From the NCBI RefSeq assembly GCF_007828035.1, contig NZ_VITV01000009.1:186001-250000 (forward strand): a stretch of 64,000 nucleotides of DNA. Reading direction: 5' to 3'. Source of the DNA: Nitrospirillum amazonense. GTDB taxonomy: Bacteria; Pseudomonadota; Alphaproteobacteria; Azospirillales; Azospirillaceae. The notes under the pieces are model-generated. The model had not been told where the DNA came from. It ran no database searches and saw nothing but the letters and a program-made list of their open reading frames with translations. Positions 16,968 to 25,741 of the stretch are shown in pieces. Made by a program: the position numbers and the translations under genes. Numbering within the stretch: position 1 is the first letter of the stretch; each line of letters opens with the position of its first letter.

Positions 16968-18224
16968 ATGGAATCCCAATCGACCGTGACCACCGTGCCG
17001 AAACCGGGTGCGCCGCCGACGGGACTGTCGCGCACCGACTACCGGGGGCAGGACGGCCGCCAGCGACCGCCGCGCATCGCCCTGTTCATGATCCTGACGG
17101 TGATCGTCCTGGCCATCATCGGCGGCCTGTTCGTGTACTTCGACCGTAGCGTTAGGCCCGTGATGATCGGCCAAATCCTGAAAAAGATGACGCCACCGCC
17201 GCCGCCGGTCGCCACCGCCGTGGCCAAGACGGAGGACGTGCCGCAGTTGCTGCCCGCCGTGGGCACGCTGCAGGCCGTCCACCAGGTCACCGTGACGCCC
17301 GAGGTGGGCGGGTCCGTGACCAAGATCCTGTTTCAGTCCGGCGCCACGGTGACCGCCGGCACGCCCCTGCTGCAGCTGAACGACAAGCCGCAGCAGGGCG
17401 ACCTGGCCAACTACAAGGCCCAGGCCAAGGTGGCCGAGCTGGACCTGGCCCGCTATCGCGCCCTGGTGGCCAAGCAGGCGACCTCGCAGCAGACGGTGGA
17501 CCAGCAGGCGGCCGCCCTGGACCAGGCCAACGCCAACATCGCCAAGACCAACGCCCTGATCGCCCAGCTGCTGGTGCGGGCGCCGTTCGACGGCGTGCTG
17601 GGCGTGCGCCAGGTGGATGTGGGCCAGTACGTCAAGGCCGGAGATGCCATCGTCACCCTGACCGACCTGGATGAACTGTACGCCAACTTCACCCTGGCGG
17701 AGGGCGAGCGCGGCCGCGTGGCCGTCGGCCAGACCGTGCGCGTGACCGTGGACGCCTTCCCCGGCCGCGTGTTCCAGGGGACCATCACCGCCATCGATCC
17801 CCAGATCAGCAGCGACACCCGCACCGTGAAGCTGCAGGCCACCATCCCCAACAAGGATCACGCCCTGCAGCCCGGGATGTTCAGCAACGTCACCGTCGTG
17901 CTGCCGGCCACGCCCAACCAAGTCACCCTGCCGGAAACGGCCGTCGATTATTCGCTGTACGGCAACAGCGTCTATGTTGTGCGCCCCACCGTGGACAAGG
18001 ACGGCAAGCCCGTGAATGGCGAGGACGGCAAGCCTGCCCTTCACGTGGACCGCGTCTTCGTGAAGACCGGTGACCGCGCCGACGGCAAGGTCGTGGTGCT
18101 GAGCGGCGTCAACCCGGGCGACCGGGTGGTGGCCGTGGGCCAGAACAAGCTGCAGAACGGCGCGCCCGTGAGCCTGTCGGAGCAGGGCCCCCCGCCCGCC
18201 CCGGCCCAGACGCCGCGCCCCTGA
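16968..18224 (+). CDS. RND efflux periplasmic adaptor (membrane fusion protein)
   Basis: A 418-residue HlyD/AcrA-type adaptor that links the inner-membrane pump to an outer-membrane channel. A single N-terminal TM helix lies at about 40-62 after a polar stretch, followed by the barrel-sandwich hybrid (VTPEVGGSVTKILFQSGATVTAG near 120), a helical hairpin rich in Ala, Gln and Lys (about 150-205), the second lipoyl half (LLVRAPFDGVLG) and beta-barrel and membrane-proximal domains. The frame is open from 16815; the ATG at 16968 was chosen because MESQSTVTT begins the polar tail typical of the family. The permease gene follows after 75 bp. There is no outer-membrane factor gene beside it, so a shared channel of the TolC/OprM type is expected. 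Confidence 0.88.
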   Translation: MESQSTVTTVPKPGAPPTGLSRTDYRGQDGRQRPPRIALFMILTVIVLAIIGGLFVYFDRSVRPVMIGQILKKMTPPPPPVATAVAKTEDVPQLLPAVGTLQAVHQVTVTPEVGGSVTKILFQSGATVTAGTPLLQLNDKPQQGDLANYKAQAKVAELDLARYRALVAKQATSQQTVDQQAAALDQANANIAKTNALIAQLLVRAPFDGVLGVRQVDVGQYVKAGDAIVTLTDLDELYANFTLAEGERGRVAVGQTVRVTVDAFPGRVFQGTITAIDPQISSDTRTVKLQATIPNKDHALQPGMFSNVTVVLPATPNQVTLPETAVDYSLYGNSVYVVRPTVDKDGKPVNGEDGKPALHVDRVFVKTGDRADGKVVVLSGVNPGDRVVAVGQNKLQNGAPVSLSEQGPPPAPAQTPRP

Positions 18225-18248
18225 TCCAGCCATAGACCCGAAATCAGG

Positions 18249-18280
18249 ACCGGCCGCGCCCATGGCGGCGCGCGGCCGGT
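18249..18280 (+). other. Intercistronic stem-loop between adaptor and permease genes
   Basis: ACCGGCCGCG at 18249-18258 pairs perfectly with CGCGGCCGGT at 18271-18280, in the 75-bp gap just ahead of the permease ribosome site (CAGGGGAC, 18283-18290). Without a T run it is more likely an mRNA-stability or translation-tuning element than a terminator. Confidence 0.5.
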
Positions 18281-18299
18281 TCCAGGGGACACCCCGACC

Positions 18300-21200
18300 A
18301 TGAAATTCACCGATCTATTCATCAAACGGCCGGTGCTGGCGCTGGTGGTCAGCCTGCTGATCCTGCTGCTGGGCCTGCGGTCGCTGTCGACCCTGCCCAT
18401 CCGGCAGTATCCCAAGCTGTCGTCCACCACCATCAGCATCACCACCGTCTATCCCGGCGCCACGGCCGACCTGATGCAAGGGTTCATCACCACCCCCATC
18501 GAGCAGGCGGTGGCCAGCGCCGACGGCATCGACTACATGACCAGCAACTCCGTCCAGGGGCAAAGCACGGTCACGGTCTACGTCAAGCTGAACTATGACC
18601 CCAGCCAGGCCATGACCGACGTCATCGCCAAGGTGCAGCAGGTCAAATACCTGATCCCGAAAGAGGCGAACGACCCGGTCATCACCAAGTCGACGGGTGA
18701 CACCACGGCGGTGATGTACCTGAGCTTCGCATCCAAGGAGCTGCCGGGCTCGGCCATCTCCGACTATCTCACCCGCGTGGTGCAGCCGCTGATCGCTACG
18801 GTCGACGGCGTCGCCTCGGCCGACATCCTGGGTGGCCAGACCTTCGCCATGCGCCTGTGGCTGGATCCGGCCCGCATGGCGGCGCGCGGCGTCTCGGCCG
18901 ACGACGTGGCCAACGCCCTGCGCAACAACAACGTGCAGTCCGCCCCAGGCCAGGTGAAGGGCCTGTTCACCGTGTCCAACGTCACCGCCGACACCGACCT
19001 GACCAGCGTGGAGGATTTCCGCCGCATGGTGGTGAAGGCATCGGGCGGGGCCGTGGTGCGGCTGGAGGACGTCGCCTCCATCTCGCTGGGCGCGCAGAAC
19101 ACCAACAGCGCCGTCATGTTCAGCGGCCTGAACGCCGTGTTCATCGGTGTGCAGGTGACGCCCACGGGCAACCCGCTGCAGATGGTGCAGAACGTACGCG
19201 AGAAGATCCTGCCGGAGATTCAGCGCAACCTGCCGCCTGCCATCGAGATGAAGGTGGCCTATGACGCCACCAACTTCATCAACGCCTCGATCAGCGAGGT
19301 GGAACATACGCTGATCGAAGCCATCGTCATCGTCATCATCATCATCTTCCTGTTCCTCGGATCCCTGCGGTCGGTGCTGATCCCTGTGGTCACCATCCCG
19401 CTGTCGCTGATCGGGGCCTTCACCCTGATGCTGGCGGCGGGGTTCAGCCTGAACCTGCTGACCCTGCTGGCCATGGTGCTGGCCATCGGCCTGGTGGTGG
19501 ACGACGCCATCGTGGTGGTGGAGAACGTCTACCGCCACCTGGAGGAGGGCAAGACGCCGGTGCAGGCGGCCCTGGTCGGCGCCCGTGAGATCGCCGGGCC
19601 CGTCATCGCCATGACCATCACCCTGGCGGCGGTCTATGCCCCCATCGGCCTGCTGGGCGGCGTCACCGGCGCCCTGTTCCGCGAATTCGCCTTCACCCTG
19701 GCGGGTGCGGTGGTCATTTCGGGTGTGGTGGCGCTGACCCTGTCACCCATGATGGCGTCGGTGCTGCTGCCCAAGGGCGGCGACCACACCGCGTTCTCGC
19801 GCTTCGTCGACCGCGCGTTCAACGGCTTGGCCAACTTCTATGAGCGGCGGCTGACCCGGGCGCTGGACTATCGTCCCGTCATCCTGCTGTTCGCCGTGGT
19901 CGTGCTGGCCAGCATCCCCTACCTGTACCTGCACGGCCGGTCGGAACTGGCCCCGGAAGAGGACCAGGGCATCCTGTTCAGCGTGTTCAAGGGCCCGCAG
20001 TACGCCAACATCGACTATACCCAGCACTATGCGCAGCAGCTGGACGCCGCCGGCGGCACCCTGCCCGAAGGACGGGAGCGCTTCCTGATCAGCGGCACCA
20101 CCGGCACCAGCCAGGGCATCGCCGGCGTGCTGCTGAAGCCGTGGGGGGAGCGTGACCGGCCCATCCAGCAGTCGCTGGCGGCGCTGCAGGCGGCCTTCAA
20201 CCAGGTGCCTGGCGAAAAGGCCCTGGTGTTCAACCTGCCACCCCTGCCCGGCACCACCGGCGGCCTGCCGGTGCAGATGGTGCTGAACGGCACCCAGGGC
20301 TTCCCCGCCCTCTATGAGGCGATGGACAAGATCAAGGCCGCCGCCGTCGCCAGCCACAAGTTCCTGGTGGTGGACAGCGACCTCGACTACAACACCCCCG
20401 TGGTGCGCATCCACATCGACCGGTCCAAGGCCAACGAGATGGGCGTCACCATGGCCAGCATCGGTGACACCCTGGCCCTGATGGTGGGTGAGAACTACGT
20501 CAACCGCTTCAACCTGCAGGGCCGGTCGTACGAGGTCATCCCTCAGGTGCCGCGCATCGACCGCCTGACGCCGGACAAGCTGACGCGCTTCTACGTCACC
20601 TCCGTCACCGGCGACCAGGTGCCGCTGTCCACCTTCCTGCGCCTGGAGGAGGGCACGGATCCCAACGCGCTGACCCACTACAACCAGATGAACTCCGCCA
20701 CCTTCCAGGCCGTGCCCATGCCGGGCGTGTCCATGGGCGAGGCGGTGGCCTTCCTGGAAGACCAGGTGAAGCAGCTGCCGGCCGGCTATAGCCACAGCTA
20801 TCTCAGCCAGACCCGGCAGTTCGTGGAGGAAGGCAACCAGCTGGCCATGACCTTCGGCTTCGCGCTGATCGTCATCTTCCTGGTGCTGGCGGCGCAGTTC
20901 GAAAGCCTGCGCGACCCGCTGGTCATCATGGTCAGCGTGCCCATGTCCATCTGCGGCGCGCTGATCCCGCTGTTCATCGGCATCACCTCGATCAACATCT
21001 ACACCCAGGTGGGCCTGGTGACCCTGATCGGCCTGATCTCCAAGCACGGCATCCTGCTGGTGGAATTCGCCAACGAGATGCAGGTGAAGGAAGGTCTAGG
21101 CCGGCGGGAGGCCATCCTGCACGCCGCCCGCGTGCGCCTGCGCCCCATCCTGATGACCACCGCCGCCATGGTGGTGGGCCTGCTGCCGCTGCTGATCGCG

Positions 21201-21374
21201 TCGGGCGCCGGTGCCGCCAGCCGCTTCTCCATCGGCCTGGTAGTGGTGACCGGCATGTCCATCGGCACGCTGTTCACCCTGTTTGTCCTGCCGGCGGTCT
21301 ATACCCTGCTGGCCAAGGATCACAAGGCGGCCGCCAGTTCGCGCCGCCTGCGGGAGATCGCCGAGGTCGCCTGA
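18300..21374 (+). CDS. RND multidrug efflux permease (HAE1 family)
   Basis: Proton-driven inner-membrane drug exporter of 1024 residues, the standard AcrB-family length. It starts MKFTDLFIKRPVLALVV, the usual N-terminus and TM1, and has two large periplasmic porter domains. Asp401-Asp402 in VVDDAIVVVEN on TM4 are the proton-relay aspartates. The central helices include the ISKHGILLVEFAN segment of TM10 with its conserved Lys, and the C-terminal block ends with LPAVYTLLA. It follows its adaptor gene in an operon, and a strong terminator lies 27 bp after the stop. Substrates cannot be told from sequence. Confidence 0.93.
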   Translation: MKFTDLFIKRPVLALVVSLLILLLGLRSLSTLPIRQYPKLSSTTISITTVYPGATADLMQGFITTPIEQAVASADGIDYMTSNSVQGQSTVTVYVKLNYDPSQAMTDVIAKVQQVKYLIPKEANDPVITKSTGDTTAVMYLSFASKELPGSAISDYLTRVVQPLIATVDGVASADILGGQTFAMRLWLDPARMAARGVSADDVANALRNNNVQSAPGQVKGLFTVSNVTADTDLTSVEDFRRMVVKASGGAVVRLEDVASISLGAQNTNSAVMFSGLNAVFIGVQVTPTGNPLQMVQNVREKILPEIQRNLPPAIEMKVAYDATNFINASISEVEHTLIEAIVIVIIIIFLFLGSLRSVLIPVVTIPLSLIGAFTLMLAAGFSLNLLTLLAMVLAIGLVVDDAIVVVENVYRHLEEGKTPVQAALVGAREIAGPVIAMTITLAAVYAPIGLLGGVTGALFREFAFTLAGAVVISGVVALTLSPMMASVLLPKGGDHTAFSRFVDRAFNGLANFYERRLTRALDYRPVILLFAVVVLASIPYLYLHGRSELAPEEDQGILFSVFKGPQYANIDYTQHYAQQLDAAGGTLPEGRERFLISGTTGTSQGIAGVLLKPWGERDRPIQQSLAALQAAFNQVPGEKALVFNLPPLPGTTGGLPVQMVLNGTQGFPALYEAMDKIKAAAVASHKFLVVDSDLDYNTPVVRIHIDRSKANEMGVTMASIGDTLALMVGENYVNRFNLQGRSYEVIPQVPRIDRLTPDKLTRFYVTSVTGDQVPLSTFLRLEEGTDPNALTHYNQMNSATFQAVPMPGVSMGEAVAFLEDQVKQLPAGYSHSYLSQTRQFVEEGNQLAMTFGFALIVIFLVLAAQFESLRDPLVIMVSVPMSICGALIPLFIGITSINIYTQVGLVTLIGLISKHGILLVEFANEMQVKEGLGRREAILHAARVRLRPILMTTAAMVVGLLPLLIASGAGAASRFSIGLVVVTGMSIGTLFTLFVLPAVYTLLAKDHKAAASSRRLREIAEVA

Positions 21375-21400
21375 CGGCGCTTCAGCGGTGCTGAGCATGG

Positions 21401-21434
21401 AAACGGCCGGGGGCGTCCCCGGCCGTTTTCTTTT
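21401..21434 (+). terminator. Rho-independent terminator of the RND operon
   Basis: A 12-bp perfect stem, AAACGGCCGGGG (21401-21412) with CCCCGGCCGTTT (21417-21428), a 4-nt loop, and TTTCTTTT directly after. It lies 27 bp past the permease stop. Confidence 0.85.
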
Positions 21435-21574
21435 GGAGGCGCAGCGCCCTGACCAAAGGTGAGTCCCCTTTTGCACCGGGCCACCCGCGTTGACAGAAGA
21501 ACAAAAGCGGAACAATATCGGGGTGGGGGAACGGCGCGCCGCGCTGGCCGGCGGCCCCGTCGCGGTGGGACCGC

Positions 21575-22075
21575 ATGAGCCAGCGCCCTGAAAATCCTTG
21601 GTTCTGGTATCGGCGGAGGCCTGCCGTGGTGCGCGTGTTCATGTCCTATTCCCACGTCGACGAAGCCCTGCGCGACCGGTTGGAAGTGCATTTGGCGCCC
21701 CTGAAGCGCCAGGGCGTGGCCCTCTGGCACGACCGGCGCCTGCTGGCCGGCGACGCGCTGGAGGACGGCATCGGCACGGCCCTGGCGGAGGCCGACGTGG
21801 TGCTGCTGCTGGTCAGTCCGGATTTCCTGGCCTCCCCCGCCTGCCATGATGGGGAGATGCAGCACGCGGTAGACCGCCACCGGACGGGGCGCGCGCGGGT
21901 GATTCCCGTTATCCTGCGGGCCTGCGACTGGCTGTCCACGCCGCTGCGCCACCTGCTGGCGGTGCCGCGCGACGGCCGGCCGGTCACGCTGTGGCCCGAC
22001 CAGGACCAGGCCCTGCACGAGGTGGCCGTAGCCATCCGCCGTGCGGTGCTGGAGCGTACACCGCTGGCCAGCTGA
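21575..22075 (+). CDS. Stand-alone TIR-domain protein
   Basis: A 166-residue protein that is almost only a TIR domain (about 18-160). The first strand and loop VRVFMSYSHVDE is the TIR box, followed by the helix-A region with ALWHDRRLLAGD (BB-loop area) and VVLLLVSPDFLASPACHDGE, in which Glu94 stands at the position of the catalytic Glu of NAD+-cleaving TIR domains. Family knowledge: bacterial TIR proteins act as NADases or cyclic-ADPR producers in phage defence, as effectors, or as scaffolds. No sensor partner (ThsA, SAVED, Argonaute or NLR) is encoded next to it, so the trigger is unknown. Ribosome site CGGTGGGA precedes the ATG. The next gene is convergent. Confidence 0.85.
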   Translation: MSQRPENPWFWYRRRPAVVRVFMSYSHVDEALRDRLEVHLAPLKRQGVALWHDRRLLAGDALEDGIGTALAEADVVLLLVSPDFLASPACHDGEMQHAVDRHRTGRARVIPVILRACDWLSTPLRHLLAVPRDGRPVTLWPDQDQALHEVAVAIRRAVLERTPLAS

Positions 22076-22094
22076 CCCACCGCCCCCTGGGGCC

Positions 22095-22322
22095 TTACTT
22101 CCTGGGGGAGACGCCGCCGGTCAATACAACGGGCGTCCAGCCCCGGGCACGGCCGTTGTCGCGCAGACGCACGGCCGGCACACCATCGCCGGCGCGATCT
22201 AAATCGACAATTTCTCGCAATCTGCGAGCCAAAATAGGATCGCCGGCGGCGTCCAGTTCATCGGCCGCACGCTCCAGTTTGCGGCGGATTTCCTCGGCAT
22301 CGTAGTAGGTGATGTCTTCCAT
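22095..22322 (-). CDS. Small hypothetical protein
   Basis: An acidic, mostly helical protein of 75 residues starting MEDITYYDAEEIRRKLERAA. I do not recognise the family. It has no signal peptide, membrane segment or cysteine. A GTG at 22346 would add eight residues; the ATG at 22322 was preferred because ATAGGTG precedes it at reasonable spacing. It is convergent with the TIR gene (19 bp between stops) and divergent from the epimerase gene. The coding case rests on the intact frame, sensible amino-acid composition and placement. Confidence 0.6.
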   Translation of the reverse strand: MEDITYYDAEEIRRKLERAADELDAAGDPILARRLREIVDLDRAGDGVPAVRLRDNGRARGWTPVVLTGGVSPRK

Positions 22323-22490
22323 CGTGGCACCTATGACTTCATACACATGCCGTTAACGCAAAGTCCGTGCCGCTTCCCACCTAACCCTTGGGGTGCGGCA
22401 TCAAGCGACTGTCGCACTATGCATCCGGACGTGGTAGGCAGGGCCATTCGCCAACGCGTCCAAGATCTTGGCCCGAGGAAATCACCCGCG

Positions 22491-23516
22491 ATGTCCCCCG
22501 TCCTGGTCACCGGCAGCGCCGGGTTCATCGGCAACCACGTGGCGCTGGCCCTGTTGCAACGGGGCGTGGCGGTGGTGGGGCTGGACAACCTGACCCCCTA
22601 TTACGACGTGACCCTGAAGGACGCGCGGCTGGCCCGCCTGCGCCCCTTCCCCGGCTTCACCGAGGCGCGTGTCGATCTGGCGGATCGGGCCGCCGTGGCG
22701 GACCTGTTCCACACCCACCGCTTCGGCCGGGTGGTGCACCTGGCGGCCCAGGCCGGCGTGCGATATAGCCTGGAACATCCGGCCGCCTACGTGGACAGCA
22801 ACCTGGTGGGTTTCGCCAATGTGCTGGAGGGGTGCCGGGCGGCCGCCTGCGCCCATCTGGTCTACGCCTCCACCAGCTCGGTCTATGGCGCCAGCACCGC
22901 CATGCCCTTCAGCCCGCATGGGGGGGCCGACCACCCCATGACGCTCTACGCCGCCACCAAGCGCGCCAATGAGCTGATGGCCCATTCCTACAGCCACCTG
23001 TTCCGCATTCCCGTAACCGGCCTGCGGCTGTTCACCGTCTACGGCCCCTGGGGCCGCCCGGACATGGCGCTGTACAAGTTTGCGCAGGCCATCGTCGAGG
23101 GGCAGCCCATCGAGGTTTACGGCGAAGGGCGCATGCGGCGCGACTTCACCTACATCGACGACGTGGTGTCGGCCATCCTGGCCCTGCTGGATCGCCCGCC
23201 GACCATCGACGCGGCCTGGACCGGCGCCCGGCCCGATCCCGCCAGCAGCGGCGTCGCCCCCTATCGGCTGTACAACGTCGGCAGCGACCGCCCGGTGGAG
23301 TTGATGCGCTATGTCCGCCTGCTGGAGGAAAAGCTGGGCATGACAGCGGACATCCGCCTGTTGCCCATCCAGCCCGGCGACGTGCCCGCCACCTGGGCGG
23401 ACATCGACGACCTGGCCCGCGACATCGGCTATGCCCCCGCCACGCCGGTGGAAGAGGGCGTGGCGCGGTTCGTGGAATGGTTCCGCGCCTACCGGGCCAG
23501 CGGGAAACCGGCCTGA
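22491..23516 (+). CDS. UDP-glucuronate 4-epimerase-like NAD-dependent sugar epimerase
   Basis: Short-chain-dehydrogenase-fold enzyme of 341 residues that interconverts UDP-glucuronate and UDP-galacturonate, a precursor for envelope polysaccharides. The Rossmann loop GSAGFIG is at residues 8-14, the LDNL...YYDV and LKDARL segments typical of the glucuronate branch follow, the catalytic set is Ser129/Ser130, Tyr153 and Lys157 (LYAATKRANE), and GRPDMALYKF lies near 195. The frame is open from 22347, but the ATG at 22491 with GAGGAA upstream begins directly at the first beta strand. It stands alone with no glycan cluster around it. UDP-glucose 4-epimerase is the main alternative. Confidence 0.87.
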   Translation: MSPVLVTGSAGFIGNHVALALLQRGVAVVGLDNLTPYYDVTLKDARLARLRPFPGFTEARVDLADRAAVADLFHTHRFGRVVHLAAQAGVRYSLEHPAAYVDSNLVGFANVLEGCRAAACAHLVYASTSSVYGASTAMPFSPHGGADHPMTLYAATKRANELMAHSYSHLFRIPVTGLRLFTVYGPWGRPDMALYKFAQAIVEGQPIEVYGEGRMRRDFTYIDDVVSAILALLDRPPTIDAAWTGARPDPASSGVAPYRLYNVGSDRPVELMRYVRLLEEKLGMTADIRLLPIQPGDVPATWADIDDLARDIGYAPATPVEEGVARFVEWFRAYRASGKPA

Positions 23517-23520
23517 ACCG

Positions 23521-23817
23521 TCAGGCGACCTCGACCGGGTTCAGCACCATGGACGTGCGCTCGGCCACGTCGTTGATCCTGGACAGATAGTTCTGGAAGT
23601 GGGCCGTCGCGCGGTGGGCGGCGATGGCGTCGTTGTCCACGTACAGCTCATCCAGCACGAAGCGGTTGGGGTCGGCCTGGTCCTGCCAAATGTCCCAGCG
23701 CAGGTTGCCCGGCTCGGCCCGAGAGGGCGCCACCATGCCGGCCAACAGGGCCTTCAGCTCGTCCAGCTTGCCCGGCCGGGCGATGAGGATGGCAGTGATC
23801 TTCACGGTGTGGGTCAT
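23521..23817 (-). CDS. Antibiotic-biosynthesis-monooxygenase (ABM) family protein, YgiN-like
   Basis: A 98-residue ferredoxin-like dimeric protein of the ABM/YgiN type, cofactor-free oxygenases acting on quinols or related aromatics. Marks are the opening VKITAILIARPGK, the central EPGNLRWDIWQD, FVLDELYVD and the helix with AHRATAHFQNYL, the His-containing motif of the family. It lies 63 bp downstream of the DJ-1-family gene on the same strand, presumably one operon, divergent from a LysR regulator. The pairing with a DJ-1 protein suggests handling of reactive carbonyl or quinone compounds. Confidence 0.85.
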   Translation of the reverse strand: MTHTVKITAILIARPGKLDELKALLAGMVAPSRAEPGNLRWDIWQDQADPNRFVLDELYVDNDAIAAHRATAHFQNYLSRINDVAERTSMVLNPVEVA

Positions 23818-23880
23818 GGGGCTCTGTTCCTTTCGAGGGAGAGGCGGTGGGACCGGGAAGGCCCCGCCGCAGGGTCGTCT

Positions 23881-24678
23881 TTATGCCGCAACGGCGCGGT
23901 CCAGAGCCTGGACCAAGGCGGCCGCGAGCGGGTGGTCGGATCCGGGGTTCTGACCGGTGATGAGTTCACGGTCGACGATCACATGGGGCTGGAAGTTCAC
24001 CGGGGTGGTGACGACCTCGCCACCCGCCGTCTGCAGCGCGTCGGCCACGTTGAAGTACAGCTTGGCGTGCAGGACGTTATCCTCGACCACCTTCTCCTCG
24101 GTGTTGGAGAAGACGGTCATCTTGTACCCGGCATACTGCCAGCCTTCAGCCCATTTCTTGGCAAGGTCGGCATCACCGGCGATCAGGGCGGCGCGGAACT
24201 CGCGGGCATGGACCAGGGCGGCGGTCACGGCGATGGGGCCATGGCACAGCAGGGCAGTGGGTTTGGCCTGCCCATGGAAGTGGCGCAGGATGGCCCCCAG
24301 GTCGGCATCCTGCATCAGGTCGACCCCGGGCGCCTGGCCGCCGGGCACGAACACGCCGGCGTAACCGTCCAGCCCTTCCGCCACCACGGCACGCAAGGTG
24401 CGCACCTGGTTCATCGCGGGATCGTTGGCGTAGAAGGTCCGGGCGCGCTGGTAGGCGACCTCATCACCGCCGAAATGCTTCGCGCTGTCCGAATTCGGGT
24501 CGATGGTCGGCTTGGTGCCGTCAGGCGTGGCCAGGACCACCTCGTAGCCGGCCTCGATCAGGGCCAGGACCGGCACGACGGTCTCATTCAGATACTGGCC
24601 GGTGGCGCCCCAGCCGCCGCCCTGGATTTCGATCCGCGTGGCGTTGGAGCCAACCACAAGCACGGTGCCTTTGCTCAT
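23881..24678 (-). CDS. DJ-1/PfpI-family protein, Hsp31-like glyoxalase/chaperone type
   Basis: A 265-residue class I glutamine-amidotransferase-fold protein. The nucleophile elbow ALLCHGP gives Cys145 followed by His146, and VPGGQAPGVDL near 111-121 contributes the oxyanion/Glu region. The length and the long inserted segments (TKPTIDPNSDSAKHFGGDE and WQYAGYKMTVFSN) are like Hsp31/HchA-type members, which convert methylglyoxal to lactate or repair glycated molecules. It is first in a two-gene operon with the ABM protein and is divergent from a LysR gene that probably controls it. The exact substrate is uncertain. Confidence 0.85.
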   Translation of the reverse strand: MSKGTVLVVGSNATRIEIQGGGWGATGQYLNETVVPVLALIEAGYEVVLATPDGTKPTIDPNSDSAKHFGGDEVAYQRARTFYANDPAMNQVRTLRAVVAEGLDGYAGVFVPGGQAPGVDLMQDADLGAILRHFHGQAKPTALLCHGPIAVTAALVHAREFRAALIAGDADLAKKWAEGWQYAGYKMTVFSNTEEKVVEDNVLHAKLYFNVADALQTAGGEVVTTPVNFQPHVIVDRELITGQNPGSDHPLAAALVQALDRAVAA

Positions 24679-24808
24679 TTCATCCTCCGTTGGACTGGGT
24701 CCGTTTGATCAGGGTCGCGTCGTTCGCGATGGCCCAACCATGCGCCGGCGGGACATATTTCAGAACTTTATTTCTGTTATTTTAGATATTCATATGACAT
24801 TATAACTG
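24679..24808. promoter_or_regulatory. Divergent promoter between LysR regulator and its likely target operon
   Basis: 130 bp, with a strikingly AT-rich half next to the LysR start (24762-24808, including TTTATTTCTGTTATTTTAGAT). This layout is classic for LysR regulation of a divergent operon. Several T-N11-A arrangements are possible in the AT-rich part, so I do not choose one. Confidence 0.5.
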
Positions 24809-25741
24809 ATGCGCTACGATCTGAACCTGCTGCCAGTCTTCGTGACATTGATGGAGGAGCGGAACGTGACCCGGGCCGCGGCGCGGCTGGGCATCACGCA
24901 GCCGGCGCTGTCCAACGCGCTGGCGCGCCTGCGCCTGGTCCTGCGCGATCCGCTGTTCGTGCGTGAACGCTATGGCATCCAGCCCACGCCAGTGGCCCTG
25001 GACCTGGCCCCGGTGATCGCGGAGGCGCTGGCCAGGATCGATGACGCCATCCTGGGCCAGCAGGAATTCGACCCGGCGCAGGCGGATCGCCTGCTGACCA
25101 TCGCCCCCAACAGCTATGTCGAGTTCGCGCTGATGCCGGCGGTCGTCGCGCGGCTGCGGGATGTGGCGCCGGGCATCAAACTGCGCCTGGTCCCCTATGG
25201 CAACGACCTGGCCGACACGGGTGTCATTTCCGGCACCACGGCCATGGCGCTGGGGCGGCTGGTCGATCCGCCGGACAATCTGATCGTGCAGCACCTGATG
25301 GATGAGGGCTTGGCCTGCGTGGTGCGGGCCAGCCACCCCGACGTGGGTGACACCCTGACCCGCGACCAGTATGAGCGCATGAAGCACGTGAATGTGCTGC
25401 CACCGGGCCGCATGCGCGCCGGCCTGTTCCAGGCCCTGCAGCAGAGGGGTGTGAAACGCGAGGTGGCGGTATCCGTGACCCATTTCCTGGCGGTGCCGGA
25501 GATGATCGCCGTCACGGACTATTGCGCCACGCTGCCCAGCCTGATCTGCCGCCGCCTGGCCCATGACCCGCGCCTGCGCATCCTGCCGGCGCCGGTGGAC
25601 CTGGGCACCTTTCCCGTCGATATGGCCTGGCATGTGCGCTACCGCCACGACCCGGCCCACCGCTGGCTGCGGTCACTGATGACCGACGTGGCGCGGGAGC
25701 TTCAGTCGGCCTCGGCCACCGTGGCCTTCCAGGACAGGTAG
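24809..25741 (+). CDS. LysR-family transcriptional regulator
   Basis: A 310-residue regulator. The N-terminal winged helix-turn-helix (residues 4-62) reads LNLLPVFVTLMEERNVTRAA...LGITQPALSNALARLR, of the NodD/PcpR-like branch, followed by LRDPLFVR. The effector-binding domain covers about 90-300. It faces the DJ-1/ABM operon across 130 bp and is the likely regulator of that operon and of itself. Its 3' end overlaps the 3' end of the convergent asparagine synthetase gene by 40 bp. Confidence 0.92.
   Translation: MRYDLNLLPVFVTLMEERNVTRAAARLGITQPALSNALARLRLVLRDPLFVRERYGIQPTPVALDLAPVIAEALARIDDAILGQQEFDPAQADRLLTIAPNSYVEFALMPAVVARLRDVAPGIKLRLVPYGNDLADTGVISGTTAMALGRLVDPPDNLIVQHLMDEGLACVVRASHPDVGDTLTRDQYERMKHVNVLPPGRMRAGLFQALQQRGVKREVAVSVTHFLAVPEMIAVTDYCATLPSLICRRLAHDPRLRILPAPVDLGTFPVDMAWHVRYRHDPAHRWLRSLMTDVARELQSASATVAFQDR

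Noticed and set aside
21575-22075. Thoeris defence system.
   Set aside because: A TIR protein alone is not enough; there is no ThsA-type SIR2/SLOG gene next to it.
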